Shown one piece after another: positions 36,066 through 43,617 of a stretch of DNA of 64,000 nt. The notes below the pieces were generated by a model that was given only the letters and a program-made list of their open reading frames with translations, was not told where the DNA came from and did not search any database. Source of the DNA: an uncultured Spirochaetaceae bacterium (GTDB lineage: Bacteria; Spirochaetota; Spirochaetia; Sphaerochaetales; Sphaerochaetaceae). The first letter of the stretch is position 1. Every line of letters starts with the position of its first letter. A program made the position numbers and the translations under genes. The stretch lies in NCBI GenBank assembly GCA_944389025.1, contig CALXKU010000005.1, forward strand, positions 62,001 to 126,000. The letters are read 5' to 3'.

Positions 36066-36338
36066 ATGGCAAGGAAAAAGGAAATTCTGAAGAAGCGTAT
36101 TGCGGAGAAGAAAGCGGCACTTTCGAAATACGAGGAGGCGCGCCTTGCCATCATCTCCGGAGGTCAGAGCTATTCGATAAAGTTCGGGGATGATTCCAGG
36201 AGCCTCACCTTCGCCGACCTCAATACGATCAACGAGCTCATAGACCGGACGGAGGAGGAGATCGAAGCCCTCGAGGAAAGGCTCTCGGGCGGCGGGCTCA
36301 CAACAAGGGCCATGAGGATAGGAGGGACCTGGAGATGA
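36066..36338 (+). CDS. gpW-like head-tail joining protein
   Basis: A 90-residue protein with a basic N-terminal coiled region and the gpW-like core IISGGQSYSIKFGDDSRSLTFADLNTINELIDRTEEEIEAL, in which a beta hairpin is flanked by helices. In lambda, gpW closes the portal and forms the platform for tail attachment. It sits directly before the portal gene, as W does before B. No Shine-Dalgarno sequence is present, and the promoter abuts the ATG. Confidence 0.78.
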   Translation: MARKKEILKKRIAEKKAALSKYEEARLAIISGGQSYSIKFGDDSRSLTFADLNTINELIDRTEEEIEALEERLSGGGLTTRAMRIGGTWR

Positions 36339-37837
36339 GCACGATCTACTCGCCGCAGAAGACGACCGACACATCCAAGAACTTCAGGGCGTTCTACAAC
36401 GTGGACCCCAACGCATGGGTCTCCGCATACCTCAAGCCGTCGCACGACGAGTCGAGAAGGCTCTACAACGATTCCGCAATACCCCACGCAATAATAGACA
36501 CCCTCGCCCGCTACGTCATAGGGACGGGCCTGAGGCCGAGGAGCACGCCTGTCAGGAGGTATCTCGGCTGGAGCGACGAGGAGGCCAGCGCCTTCATAGA
36601 GGAGGCGGAGGCTTTCTTCAACCTCACCACGGGCTCGCCCGATTTCGACTACTACGGCAAGGACGACTTCAACACCCTCCAGCAGGAGGCATTCAAGACG
36701 ATCCTCATATCCGGCGACCTGCTCCTCCACCGCTCCTACCACGACAGGAGCAGGAGATACAGGCCGTATGTCCAGCTCATATCCGGGGACTGGGTCAGGA
36801 GCACCGACAACGACGATACGAAGCGCAGGACGGGAGGAGTCCTGTTCGATTCAAGGGGAAGGGAGGTCGGATACGAGATAGTCCAGACCGATGACAACAG
36901 GAACGATACGTTCTCATCGATACCCGTGACCCGTTTCAACGGGCGCACAGGCTTCAAGGAGTACGACCTGATAATCCTCCAGAGCCAGCAGAGCGGCCTC
37001 ATAAGGGGCATACCCCTGCTCAACCCCGTCAAGGAGAACATCCTCCTGTTCACATCGTTCGACAGGAGCTATGTGACAAGGGCGCTCGTGCAGTCCCTGA
37101 TGACCGTGTTCCTCGAAAGCGAGAAGAGCATATCGTCCGACCTCTCGGGAATGGAGGGGATAAAGGACCTTGCGGCGCCGAAGCCGGAAGAGGAGGAGTA
37201 CAGGGGCGATGCCGAGCTCGGGCCGGGCATCGTGGTGCGCCTCGCACCGGGGGAGAAGGCCAATGTCGCCGAATCCAAGCTGGACGGCACGGACTACGAG
37301 GCGTTCATAAACAAGAACCTCGACATGATCGGAGCGGGAGCCGGAGGCGTGCCGAGGGAGCTCATCCTGCAGTCGTTCAACTCAAGCTATTCAGCGAGCA
37401 AGGGGACTCTTGCGTCGGCGGAGAAAGGCTTCTCAGTCTACCGCACGGAGATGCAGGAGAAGTTCAACAAGCCCATCTGGGAGCAGGTCGTCGACTTCGG
37501 CATCAGGACGGGTGCCGTACGGATGCCCGAAGGCTACCTGGACGACCCCGTGGTGAGGGCGGCCGCGCTCTCCTGCAGATGGAACGGGCCGACCCCGATA
37601 TCCCTCGACCCGGTCAAGGAGGTACAGGCGCTCAAGATGGCTGTGGACTCACGCTTCATGACCATGGAGATGGCCATCCAGCAGTCGAACGGAAACGACT
37701 TCGAACAGGTGCAGGACCGCATAGACAGGGAGCAGGAGCGCATACATGCATCGGGGTATCAGCCTGATCTGGGAGGCGATGAAAATGTAAACCCTTCCGA
37801 AGAGGGGCAAGGGAGTGAGGAGGAAGAAGATGAATAA
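36335..37837 (+). CDS. phage portal protein (lambda gpB family)
   Basis: A 500-residue portal subunit of the type that forms the dodecameric DNA channel in the capsid vertex. Characteristic parts are the N-terminal NVDPNAWVSAYLKPSHDESRRLYNDSAI, the stem segment with PVTRFNGRTG, and the conserved GGVPRELILQSFNSSYSASKGTLA segment common to lambda-type portals. The acidic tail (SEEGQGSEEEEDE) ends where the protease gene begins. It overlaps gpW by four bases and the protease gene by eight. Confidence 0.92.
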   Translation: MSTIYSPQKTTDTSKNFRAFYNVDPNAWVSAYLKPSHDESRRLYNDSAIPHAIIDTLARYVIGTGLRPRSTPVRRYLGWSDEEASAFIEEAEAFFNLTTGSPDFDYYGKDDFNTLQQEAFKTILISGDLLLHRSYHDRSRRYRPYVQLISGDWVRSTDNDDTKRRTGGVLFDSRGREVGYEIVQTDDNRNDTFSSIPVTRFNGRTGFKEYDLIILQSQQSGLIRGIPLLNPVKENILLFTSFDRSYVTRALVQSLMTVFLESEKSISSDLSGMEGIKDLAAPKPEEEEYRGDAELGPGIVVRLAPGEKANVAESKLDGTDYEAFINKNLDMIGAGAGGVPRELILQSFNSSYSASKGTLASAEKGFSVYRTEMQEKFNKPIWEQVVDFGIRTGAVRMPEGYLDDPVVRAAALSCRWNGPTPISLDPVKEVQALKMAVDSRFMTMEMAIQQSNGNDFEQVQDRIDREQERIHASGYQPDLGGDENVNPSEEGQGSEEEEDE

Positions 37838-39086
37838 CAGAGGGCTCTACCTGGTCAGGGAGAACTATGATGCGAACATACTCGAACACACTGCGTGGTT
37901 CTGGGAGTCCACCGTGTCGGAGGACGGCATAGCCGTGCTGGGCGTCACCCAGCCGCTCTCAAACCATAAGAGATGCTTCTTCTTCGAGATTCCGGAATAC
38001 AAGGAGCTCTCAAGCAGGATCGAGCGCTTTGTGAACAATCCGGAGATAAACGCAATAGTCGTACTTCTCGACAGCCCGGGCGGGGCGGCATCAGGCCTTT
38101 TCGAATGCGCCGACGCCATCTGGGCGATGCATGAGGAGAAGCCGATATACGCATGCGTCAACGGAGGCATGGCATGCTCTGCGGCGTATCTGATCGCGGC
38201 GTCTACAGGACACATATATGCGACCGAGACGAGCGAGATAGGCTCATGCGGCGTGATGTGCACAGCAGAGGACGACACGGGCTACTGGGAGAAGCAGGGA
38301 ATCAGGTTCAAGACCTTCTTCTCCAAGCATGCGAAGAGGAAGAACCTCTCACCCTTCTCCGAGGAGGGCGGGAAGGCGCTGCAGAAGTCGCTCGACCAGA
38401 CGGAGGACTTCTATTTCACGAGACTCGGAACATACAGGGGCATGGACAAGGACGAGTGCATATCAGGATTCGGAGGGGGAGAGGTCTTCTTCTCCGGGGA
38501 GGCGCTCGAACGCGGCATGATAGACAAGATCGCAACCCTTGACGAGCTCCTGAGCGAGATAAGAAGCGCAATCGCCGACGAAGATACAAATCCCGACTAC
38601 GTAAATCCGTTAATTTCAAGCTCTCTCGAAGAAGAGGGCGATGGAGGGCTTTCGATGGAGAAGAAGAATCTCTCGGATGAACAGTCAAGGTTGCTCTCTG
38701 AACTGAAGAGCAATCCAACGTTACTCGCATCCCTCATGCAGGACGCCGTAGCAGGCGAAAGGAAGCGCGTATCGGAACTCAACGCCGTCAGGAGTGAATG
38801 CACGGCAGCCATCATCGACAAGGCATTGAGCGAAGGGTCGGGCCTGTCCGACATCGCACCGGACCTTGTTGCGGCATACAAGGCCGAGAACGAGAAGCTT
38901 GCGGCACGGGTCAAGGAGCTTGAGGCGAAGGTCTCTGCGTTCGACCCGATCAAAAAGCAGGCGGAGAACTCGCAGGAGGTCAAGGTCCCTGCGGGGATGG
39001 CTCAGGAGGGCGGCAAATCAGCCGTCGAGGAAGGAAGGAATGCGGCTCTTACAGCGTTCGGAGTCGGCAGGAAGGAGGCTAGATGA
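37830..39086 (+). CDS. phage S49-type capsid protease (gpC-like), with C-terminal scaffold region
   Basis: A 418-residue protein. Residues 1 to about 260 form a SppA/ClpP-like serine protease with VVLLDSPGG, the nucleophile serine in GGMACSAAYLIAAS and SEIGSCGVM. After about residue 280 there is a charged coiled coil (VAAYKAENEKLAARVKELEAKVS), probably the scaffold, as in lambda gpC/Nu3. The start at 37830 follows GAGGAGGAAG; a GTG at 37815 overlaps that site. It would trim portal and capsid proteins during prohead maturation. Confidence 0.88.
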   Translation: MNNRGLYLVRENYDANILEHTAWFWESTVSEDGIAVLGVTQPLSNHKRCFFFEIPEYKELSSRIERFVNNPEINAIVVLLDSPGGAASGLFECADAIWAMHEEKPIYACVNGGMACSAAYLIAASTGHIYATETSEIGSCGVMCTAEDDTGYWEKQGIRFKTFFSKHAKRKNLSPFSEEGGKALQKSLDQTEDFYFTRLGTYRGMDKDECISGFGGGEVFFSGEALERGMIDKIATLDELLSEIRSAIADEDTNPDYVNPLISSSLEEEGDGGLSMEKKNLSDEQSRLLSELKSNPTLLASLMQDAVAGERKRVSELNAVRSECTAAIIDKALSEGSGLSDIAPDLVAAYKAENEKLAARVKELEAKVSAFDPIKKQAENSQEVKVPAGMAQEGGKSAVEEGRNAALTAFGVGRKEAR

Positions 39087-39523
39087 TGGAAGAGAAGATC
39101 ACCAGATGGGGAGGTCTCACATACGACCTGCCAAGCATCTATTCGGAAGAGGTTGTCATCAGGAGCACGGCGAGCGTAAGCGCGAAAGCCGGACATCTGC
39201 TTTTCTGGAATTCAACGAACAAGGGCTATGAGGCGTTCGCAGCCGCAACCGACCTCACAGCCAAGACCGGTATCCCGGTCGTCGTGCTCATGGAGGATGT
39301 GGAGATCCCCGCATACACACCGGAGGATGACGGGCCGCCTGAGACACCGGCATCCGGAGAGATCACAGCCAAGGCGATCATATCGGGAAGGGTCTACAAG
39401 GACTTCGTAAGGGCTGCGGGGATAGAGGAGACCGCACTGCCCGACAGCTCGTTCTCAACACTCGGAGGGAAGGTCATATTCCTCGGTACCGAGGACCACA
39501 CGGAAGGAGGTGAAATCGCATGA
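39083..39523 (+). CDS. head decoration protein, gpD-like
   Basis: A 146-residue protein placed as gpD is in lambda, between protease and capsid genes. It has the family-like segments STASVSAKAGHLLFW, GIPVVVLMEDVEI and GRVYKDFVRAAGI. Such trimers cap the capsid after expansion and stabilise it against DNA pressure. It overlaps the protease end (ATGATG) and the capsid start by four bases. The acidic insert between strands (TPEDDGPPETPASGE) is not usual in lambda gpD. Confidence 0.78.
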   Translation: MMEEKITRWGGLTYDLPSIYSEEVVIRSTASVSAKAGHLLFWNSTNKGYEAFAAATDLTAKTGIPVVVLMEDVEIPAYTPEDDGPPETPASGEITAKAIISGRVYKDFVRAAGIEETALPDSSFSTLGGKVIFLGTEDHTEGGEIA

Positions 39524-40590
39524 ACGGCATCCCTAACCTCAACTACGACATCATAAACAACGGGCTCTGGGAGGTTACCCAGAACATCGAGATATCAATC
39601 CCGCAGTACACGTTCCTGCACAAGTTCCTCTTCGGACTTGAGCCGATAGCAACAAGCGATGACTTCATCGCGCGTCAGCTCCTCCAGAGGGACATCCCTG
39701 CGCTTCCGACTGAAACCATGAAATACGGGGATCCCGACCTGGAGAACTACGACGAGCAGTTCTCGCTGAAGGACATCTTTCCCCAGTACTACTTCAAGGA
39801 GGATTCCGTGAACCTCTCCAATGTTGCGAACAGGGTGTCCCCCAACGAGCCTATTTCCGCTCCATGGTCATACGAGACAAGAGCCGTATACATCCTTGGA
39901 CAGAAGGCACGTTACAAGAGGGCGCAGTTCGAAGCAACTGTGGAGAAGCTATGCTCGGACATGGTCCTTACGGGGAAGTATACGACAAAGGCGAACGGCG
40001 ACCAGGAATCCGACACACCTTCGGAACTTCTCAACCTGAGCGTCGCTTCAACATGGAGCACCAATCCGATCAAGGCTCTCGAGACTGCGGCGACTTCGAT
40101 TTTCAATCAGGGTGGAACCATGCCGAGGGTGCTCATCCTCAATCCGGCCGACGCCACCCCGCTGATCACGAACAGCAAGATCATGACGATACTCGACAAC
40201 AGACGCATGGAGATGGGAGGCATCAAGCCGACGGAGATCAATGCGGAGGACGGCTCAAGCTATATCGGAAGGATCTCCCTCCCGTCCATCGGCCCTGTCG
40301 ACATCTACACATACGCAGGTCAGTACAAGTCGAAAGGTACGAAGCACAACTTCATCCCGCAGGGCAAGGCCTACTTCGGAATTCCGAACATCGGAAGGAT
40401 CGGATACTGCGGCCTGATTGCGAACATCGGAGGCAAGCCCGGAAAGATCGCAGGCGAATATCGTGCAACCGCCTACGACACGTCCAGGGGCGACCTCGTC
40501 ACAGCGAAACTGCAGACACAGTTCTCGCCTGCGGCGATTGTTACAAGGCCTTCAAGCTACGGAATCATAACAGGGATTCCTGCGGCCTGA
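39520..40590 (+). CDS. major capsid protein (lambda gpE family)
   Basis: A 356-residue HK97-fold capsid protein of the gpE family. Conserved parts are FLFGLEPIATSDDFIARQL, the RAQFEATVEKLCSDMVLTGKY helix, a central AATSIFNQGGTMPRVLILNPADA segment and the C-terminal KPGKIAGEYRATAYDTSRG. It is the most conserved member of the head module and fixes the identity of neighbouring genes. Its start overlaps the gpD gene stop. Confidence 0.92.
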   Translation: MNGIPNLNYDIINNGLWEVTQNIEISIPQYTFLHKFLFGLEPIATSDDFIARQLLQRDIPALPTETMKYGDPDLENYDEQFSLKDIFPQYYFKEDSVNLSNVANRVSPNEPISAPWSYETRAVYILGQKARYKRAQFEATVEKLCSDMVLTGKYTTKANGDQESDTPSELLNLSVASTWSTNPIKALETAATSIFNQGGTMPRVLILNPADATPLITNSKIMTILDNRRMEMGGIKPTEINAEDGSSYIGRISLPSIGPVDIYTYAGQYKSKGTKHNFIPQGKAYFGIPNIGRIGYCGLIANIGGKPGKIAGEYRATAYDTSRGDLVTAKLQTQFSPAAIVTRPSSYGIITGIPAA

Positions 40591-40604
40591 CCGGAGGACA
40601 TGTG

Positions 40605-40964
40605 ATGCTCGGTTTCCAGAAGCAGTGGCAGTCCATCATCTCCTCAGGAGCATTCTCCCAGAAGGTGCACTTCAAGACCGAGGGGGGAAGGGAGTTCGAC
40701 GTGAACGGGCTCTTCTCCTCCGGCACCTACGGGGAGAGCGACGAAGGGAGGTACATAAGGAAGAAGGCTTTGAAGGCACAGTTCCTCGAGATATCCGAAC
40801 TCTCGCTCAGGGACATCGGGGTATCGAAGGAGGAGCTCCTGAGGGCCACTGTCACGACAGGCCGCTATGGCGACTACGACGCTCCTGATGCCGAGACACT
40901 CACATTCATGGTCTACCGTCTCATGGGAAACGATTCAGACGTGATCGATATGGAGCTCAGCTGA
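40605..40964 (+). CDS. head-tail connector protein (gpFII position)
   Basis: A 119-residue protein in the position of lambda FI/FII, right after the capsid gene. The sequence MLGFQKQWQSIISSGAFSQK and RYIRKKALKAQFLEISEL is not diagnostic. GGAGGA lies six bases before ATG 40605; a GTG at 40602 is an alternative. It probably joins head and tail, an inference from order and size. Confidence 0.7.
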   Translation: MLGFQKQWQSIISSGAFSQKVHFKTEGGREFDVNGLFSSGTYGESDEGRYIRKKALKAQFLEISELSLRDIGVSKEELLRATVTTGRYGDYDAPDAETLTFMVYRLMGNDSDVIDMELS

Positions 40965-40968
40965 CAGC

Positions 40969-41571
40969 ATGGCAAGTCCGGAATTCACAATCAACCTCAG
41001 CGACTACGGATTCGACGAATTCATCAGAAGCCTGAGGGAGAAGCAGGTGGTCATCGGCGACAAGGTCCCGATGAACGCAGTTGCGAACACCGCCGCCATA
41101 GGAAGGAGCGCAAGCGAGAGGACCGTCATAGCCTCATCCTTCCGGATGGGCGAGGCGCAGATGCGCGGACGCAAGGGCGAGACGCAGACCGGGACCTTCA
41201 CCAAATGGTCGAGCAAGGTCGGCGGCTGGGTCTCCAAAGGCAGCGGCAACAGGCTCGGAGAGGCCCGGAGGATGGGTAACTTCTCATTCGAAAGCCTCAA
41301 GAGGAGGTCGAGGGGCGGAGATGTGAAGGTATCGCAGATCGTCAAGGCCAGCTACTCCCATCTTCTTGTGAACCTGTTCGAAAGACCGACCTCGTTCTCA
41401 AGGAACTCCCCCATCGTCGGCCCCCTCTGGGGCGGTAAGACGCAGTACAGGGCGGGGGACACGAGGAAGGCCGTGCCGGTGCTCTCATCAATCACCTCAT
41501 CCATGAGGCAGGCGGTCCCCAAGGCAATCAAGAGGACCGAAAGAAGATTCGCAAAGGAGATTGAGGAATGA
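40969..41571 (+). CDS. minor tail protein (gpZ-like position)
   Basis: A 200-residue basic protein beginning MASPEFTINLSDYGFDEFIRS. Serine- and arginine-rich segments (FSFESLKRRSRGGD, KRTERRFAKEIEE) are seen, as in gpZ-type tail completion proteins that act at the head-tail junction. It lies between the connector and the tail-terminator-like gene, which it overlaps by four bases. Assignment is by synteny and character rather than motif. Confidence 0.62.
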   Translation: MASPEFTINLSDYGFDEFIRSLREKQVVIGDKVPMNAVANTAAIGRSASERTVIASSFRMGEAQMRGRKGETQTGTFTKWSSKVGGWVSKGSGNRLGEARRMGNFSFESLKRRSRGGDVKVSQIVKASYSHLLVNLFERPTSFSRNSPIVGPLWGGKTQYRAGDTRKAVPVLSSITSSMRQAVPKAIKRTERRFAKEIEE

Positions 41572-42041
41572 CGCTTACGGATGCGTTGGACGAAGTAAGG
41601 ACCGCAGTTGCAGGAGGGTTCAACAAGTACCTTTCCGAGCACATAGGGAGCCCCGAGGACTACCTGCCCCTCACCTACACCGAATACGTCCCCGACCCTG
41701 AGGCGTCGGTGTGCGAGATGGGCATATATGCGGCATCGGGACAGGGGGCCTCCTTCAAGAAGGACGGCTCGGAGTATGTGACCTATGCAGTCATCGACTG
41801 CATCATCGACACCCAGCGCAGGCACAGCAACATTCCGGAGAAGTATCTTTCACTCCTGATCGAATATCTGAACTCACTCACATTCGGGCTGATAAGCCAG
41901 ACGGACGAGGGGGACCTTGCAAGGGTCGACCTCGGAGGCCAGGTGAATGCATTCGCCCTGTCGGTGAGGATCGTGTTCCGTGTCGACAACGATGCGGATT
42001 TCGCCAACGACACCTTCGCAGATCCATATGCGAAAGGATGA
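41568..42041 (+). CDS. tail terminator (gpU-like position)
   Basis: A 157-residue protein with an N-terminal helix (LTDALDEVRTAVAGGF) and strand-rich acidic body (YVTYAVIDCIIDTQRRH, FALSVRIVFRVDND), consistent with gpU-type proteins that stop tail-tube growth. It overlaps the preceding gene and precedes the tail tube gene by 32 bases. The call rests on order. Confidence 0.65.
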   Translation: MTLTDALDEVRTAVAGGFNKYLSEHIGSPEDYLPLTYTEYVPDPEASVCEMGIYAASGQGASFKKDGSEYVTYAVIDCIIDTQRRHSNIPEKYLSLLIEYLNSLTFGLISQTDEGDLARVDLGGQVNAFALSVRIVFRVDNDADFANDTFADPYAKG

Positions 42042-42073
42042 TCAGACCATAGGTCCATCAAGGAGGATTACAT

Positions 42074-42769
42074 ATGGCAATTACACCGGATTTCTTCGAC
42101 GTGGAAGGCGGAAGGCAGAGCGTGGTATACCTCGCCGAAGCCGCAGAGGAGAAGGCAACAACGATAAAGAAGGGGCACTGGTACTGGATCACGGCCAAGG
42201 CCGCCACCGGCTCGATCTTCGGGGACATGAAGGTCGGCAAGGCGTTCTATTCGGCAAAGGACTCCGAGGAGCTCGCAGAAGGCGACGAGTGCTATGAGAT
42301 CTCCCTGGAGCTCCTGGGCCAGGCCAATTCGAAGGAGCTCTCATTCAGCAAGGAGGCCATGGACGTCACCTGCGACAAGGACGAACTCGCAAACTACTCG
42401 AGCGACGGAATCGTCACAATCTCAGGCAGCGTCAACGGATACAACCTCGCAGACAGGGGCTACACGGCCATCAAGAAGCTCAGGCAGATGTTCAGCGATG
42501 TGACTGTGATAAAGAAGGAAGGCATCGAAACCTACGAGGCCAGGACCACGGAGAAGTGCGTGCTGTTCTTCTTCTGGAACCTCAGGGACGCAAAGGAAGG
42601 CGACATTGTCATGGTGCACCAGGTGCCGGCGTTTGTAACAGAGATGGGCATCGGCTCCGAATACGGAAGCGGACAGACAATGGACCTCTCCGTACAGGGC
42701 TGTGCATCCGACGAGGACGGACACCTCTTCGGCTACACAGAGGTCGAATACAGCAAGCCTGTGGCCTGA
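42074..42769 (+). CDS. major tail tube protein (gpV-like)
   Basis: A 231-residue strand-rich protein, the size and place of lambda gpV. Segments such as GHWYWITAKAATGSIFGDMKVGKAFY, VTISGSVNGYNLADRGYTAIKKLRQMFSDV and VMVHQVPAFVTEMG fit the tail tube fold seen in many siphophages. AAGGAGG precedes the ATG. The very stable hairpin just after it may limit expression of the following genes. Confidence 0.78.
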   Translation: MAITPDFFDVEGGRQSVVYLAEAAEEKATTIKKGHWYWITAKAATGSIFGDMKVGKAFYSAKDSEELAEGDECYEISLELLGQANSKELSFSKEAMDVTCDKDELANYSSDGIVTISGSVNGYNLADRGYTAIKKLRQMFSDVTVIKKEGIETYEARTTEKCVLFFFWNLRDAKEGDIVMVHQVPAFVTEMGIGSEYGSGQTMDLSVQGCASDEDGHLFGYTEVEYSKPVA

Positions 42770-42783
42770 GCCTACGGACAGAA

Positions 42784-42801
42784 GGGGGTGGAGACACCCC
42801 C
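42784..42801 (+). promoter_or_regulatory. GNRA-capped RNA hairpin between tail tube and chaperone genes
   Basis: GGGGGTG (42784-42790) pairs perfectly with CACCCCC (42795-42801) around the tetraloop GAGA. No T run follows, so it is more likely an mRNA stabiliser, processing site or attenuator than a full terminator. It separates a highly needed tube gene from low-level chaperones. Confidence 0.6.
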
Positions 42802-42836
42802 GACCTATCGAGATGCAGATGAGAAGGAGATGAGAA

Positions 42837-43256
42837 ATGAATCTTAAATTGAACGTCAAGAACATAAACGAAGTGAAGGCGGACCCAAAATCCACGCATG
42901 TGATGGAATACAGTTTCCCGGGACAGGAGGACGAGCCCGTCAGGATCACATACAAGTCGATCAGGAGCGGCGAGATGATGTCGTTCCTCTCAGCCGACGA
43001 GGAGGGAGGGTCTGTCAACGCACGCGCCGTCTTCCAGAGGAAGGTCGTCAAGATCGAGAACTTCTTCATATCCGACGAATCGGGACAGTCGAAGGAGATC
43101 AAGAGCGCGGCGGACGTGCTTGCAATCCCCCTGGTCCCGGATGTGGAGGCGTTCATCTATGCGGTCTTCGGACGCATCTACAACGAGTCGAGGCTCACGG
43201 AGGATGAGGAAAAAAACTCCGGTGGGGATATCAGTGCGTCCGAGCAGGACTCCTGA
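42837..43256 (+). CDS. tail assembly chaperone, G product
   Basis: A 139-residue protein in the position of lambda gpG. It has charged segments and a strand-rich start (MNLKLNVKNINEVKADPK). The reading frame ends at 43256, but a perfect A-AAA-AAC slippery heptamer in frame at 43211-43217 permits a -1 shift into the T frame. AAGGAGA lies nine bases before the ATG. The G and GT forms together load on the tape measure to start tail assembly. Confidence 0.8.
   Translation: MNLKLNVKNINEVKADPKSTHVMEYSFPGQEDEPVRITYKSIRSGEMMSFLSADEEGGSVNARAVFQRKVVKIENFFISDESGQSKEIKSAADVLAIPLVPDVEAFIYAVFGRIYNESRLTEDEEKNSGGDISASEQDS
43211..43217 (+). promoter_or_regulatory. programmed -1 ribosomal frameshift site
   Basis: The zero-frame codons read GAA-AAA-AAC, making the classic X-XXY-YYZ slippery heptamer A-AAA-AAC. 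Slipping back one base enters an open frame that continues to 43603. A CTCCT/AGGAG hairpin with a three-base loop lies downstream at 43247-43259. Confidence 0.85.
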
Positions 43257-43603
43257 GAGGAGAGCTCACGGAAGGAGACCTGGGGCAGTTCGCAGAAGGC
43301 GTGAAGATAAGGGGGCTCTACGATGAACAAGGCAACATCGTGAACCTCCTCTTCAAGGCCGATGTGCAGTTCCTGAAGACCAGGTTCTTCGCACGGAGCT
43401 GGAGGCTCTACTCCGACTGGACCCTTTTCAAGAAGCTTCCGCACGGGAAGGGGCCGATGAAGGAGAACGAGACGGTGATATCCATCATAAGGATCCTCTC
43501 AGAGGAGGAGAACCTGTGGGACCACTGGGACATGGACAACAGGATGAAGAAGAGGTCCCACGGGGAGAGGAAAGGCGGAGCGGTCAAGGACCCCATGAAA
43601 TGA
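43217..43603 (+). CDS. T-domain extension of the GT tail assembly chaperone
   Basis: This frame is read after a -1 shift at 43211-43217, giving a G-T fusion of about 255 residues with the gene starting at 42837. The extension runs without a stop from 43217 to 43603 and reads GQFAEGVKIRGLYDEQGNIVN, then RSWRLYSDWTLFKKLPHGKGPM and a basic tail. An in-frame ATG at 43301 is poorly placed. Size and position match lambda T, which binds the tape measure through the fused form. Confidence 0.8.
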   Translation, partial: LRWGYQCVRAGLLRGELTEGDLGQFAEGVKIRGLYDEQGNIVNLLFKADVQFLKTRFFARSWRLYSDWTLFKKLPHGKGPMKENETVISIIRILSEEENLWDHWDMDNRMKKRSHGERKGGAVKDPMK

Positions 43604-43617
43604 GGTGATTTCAACAT

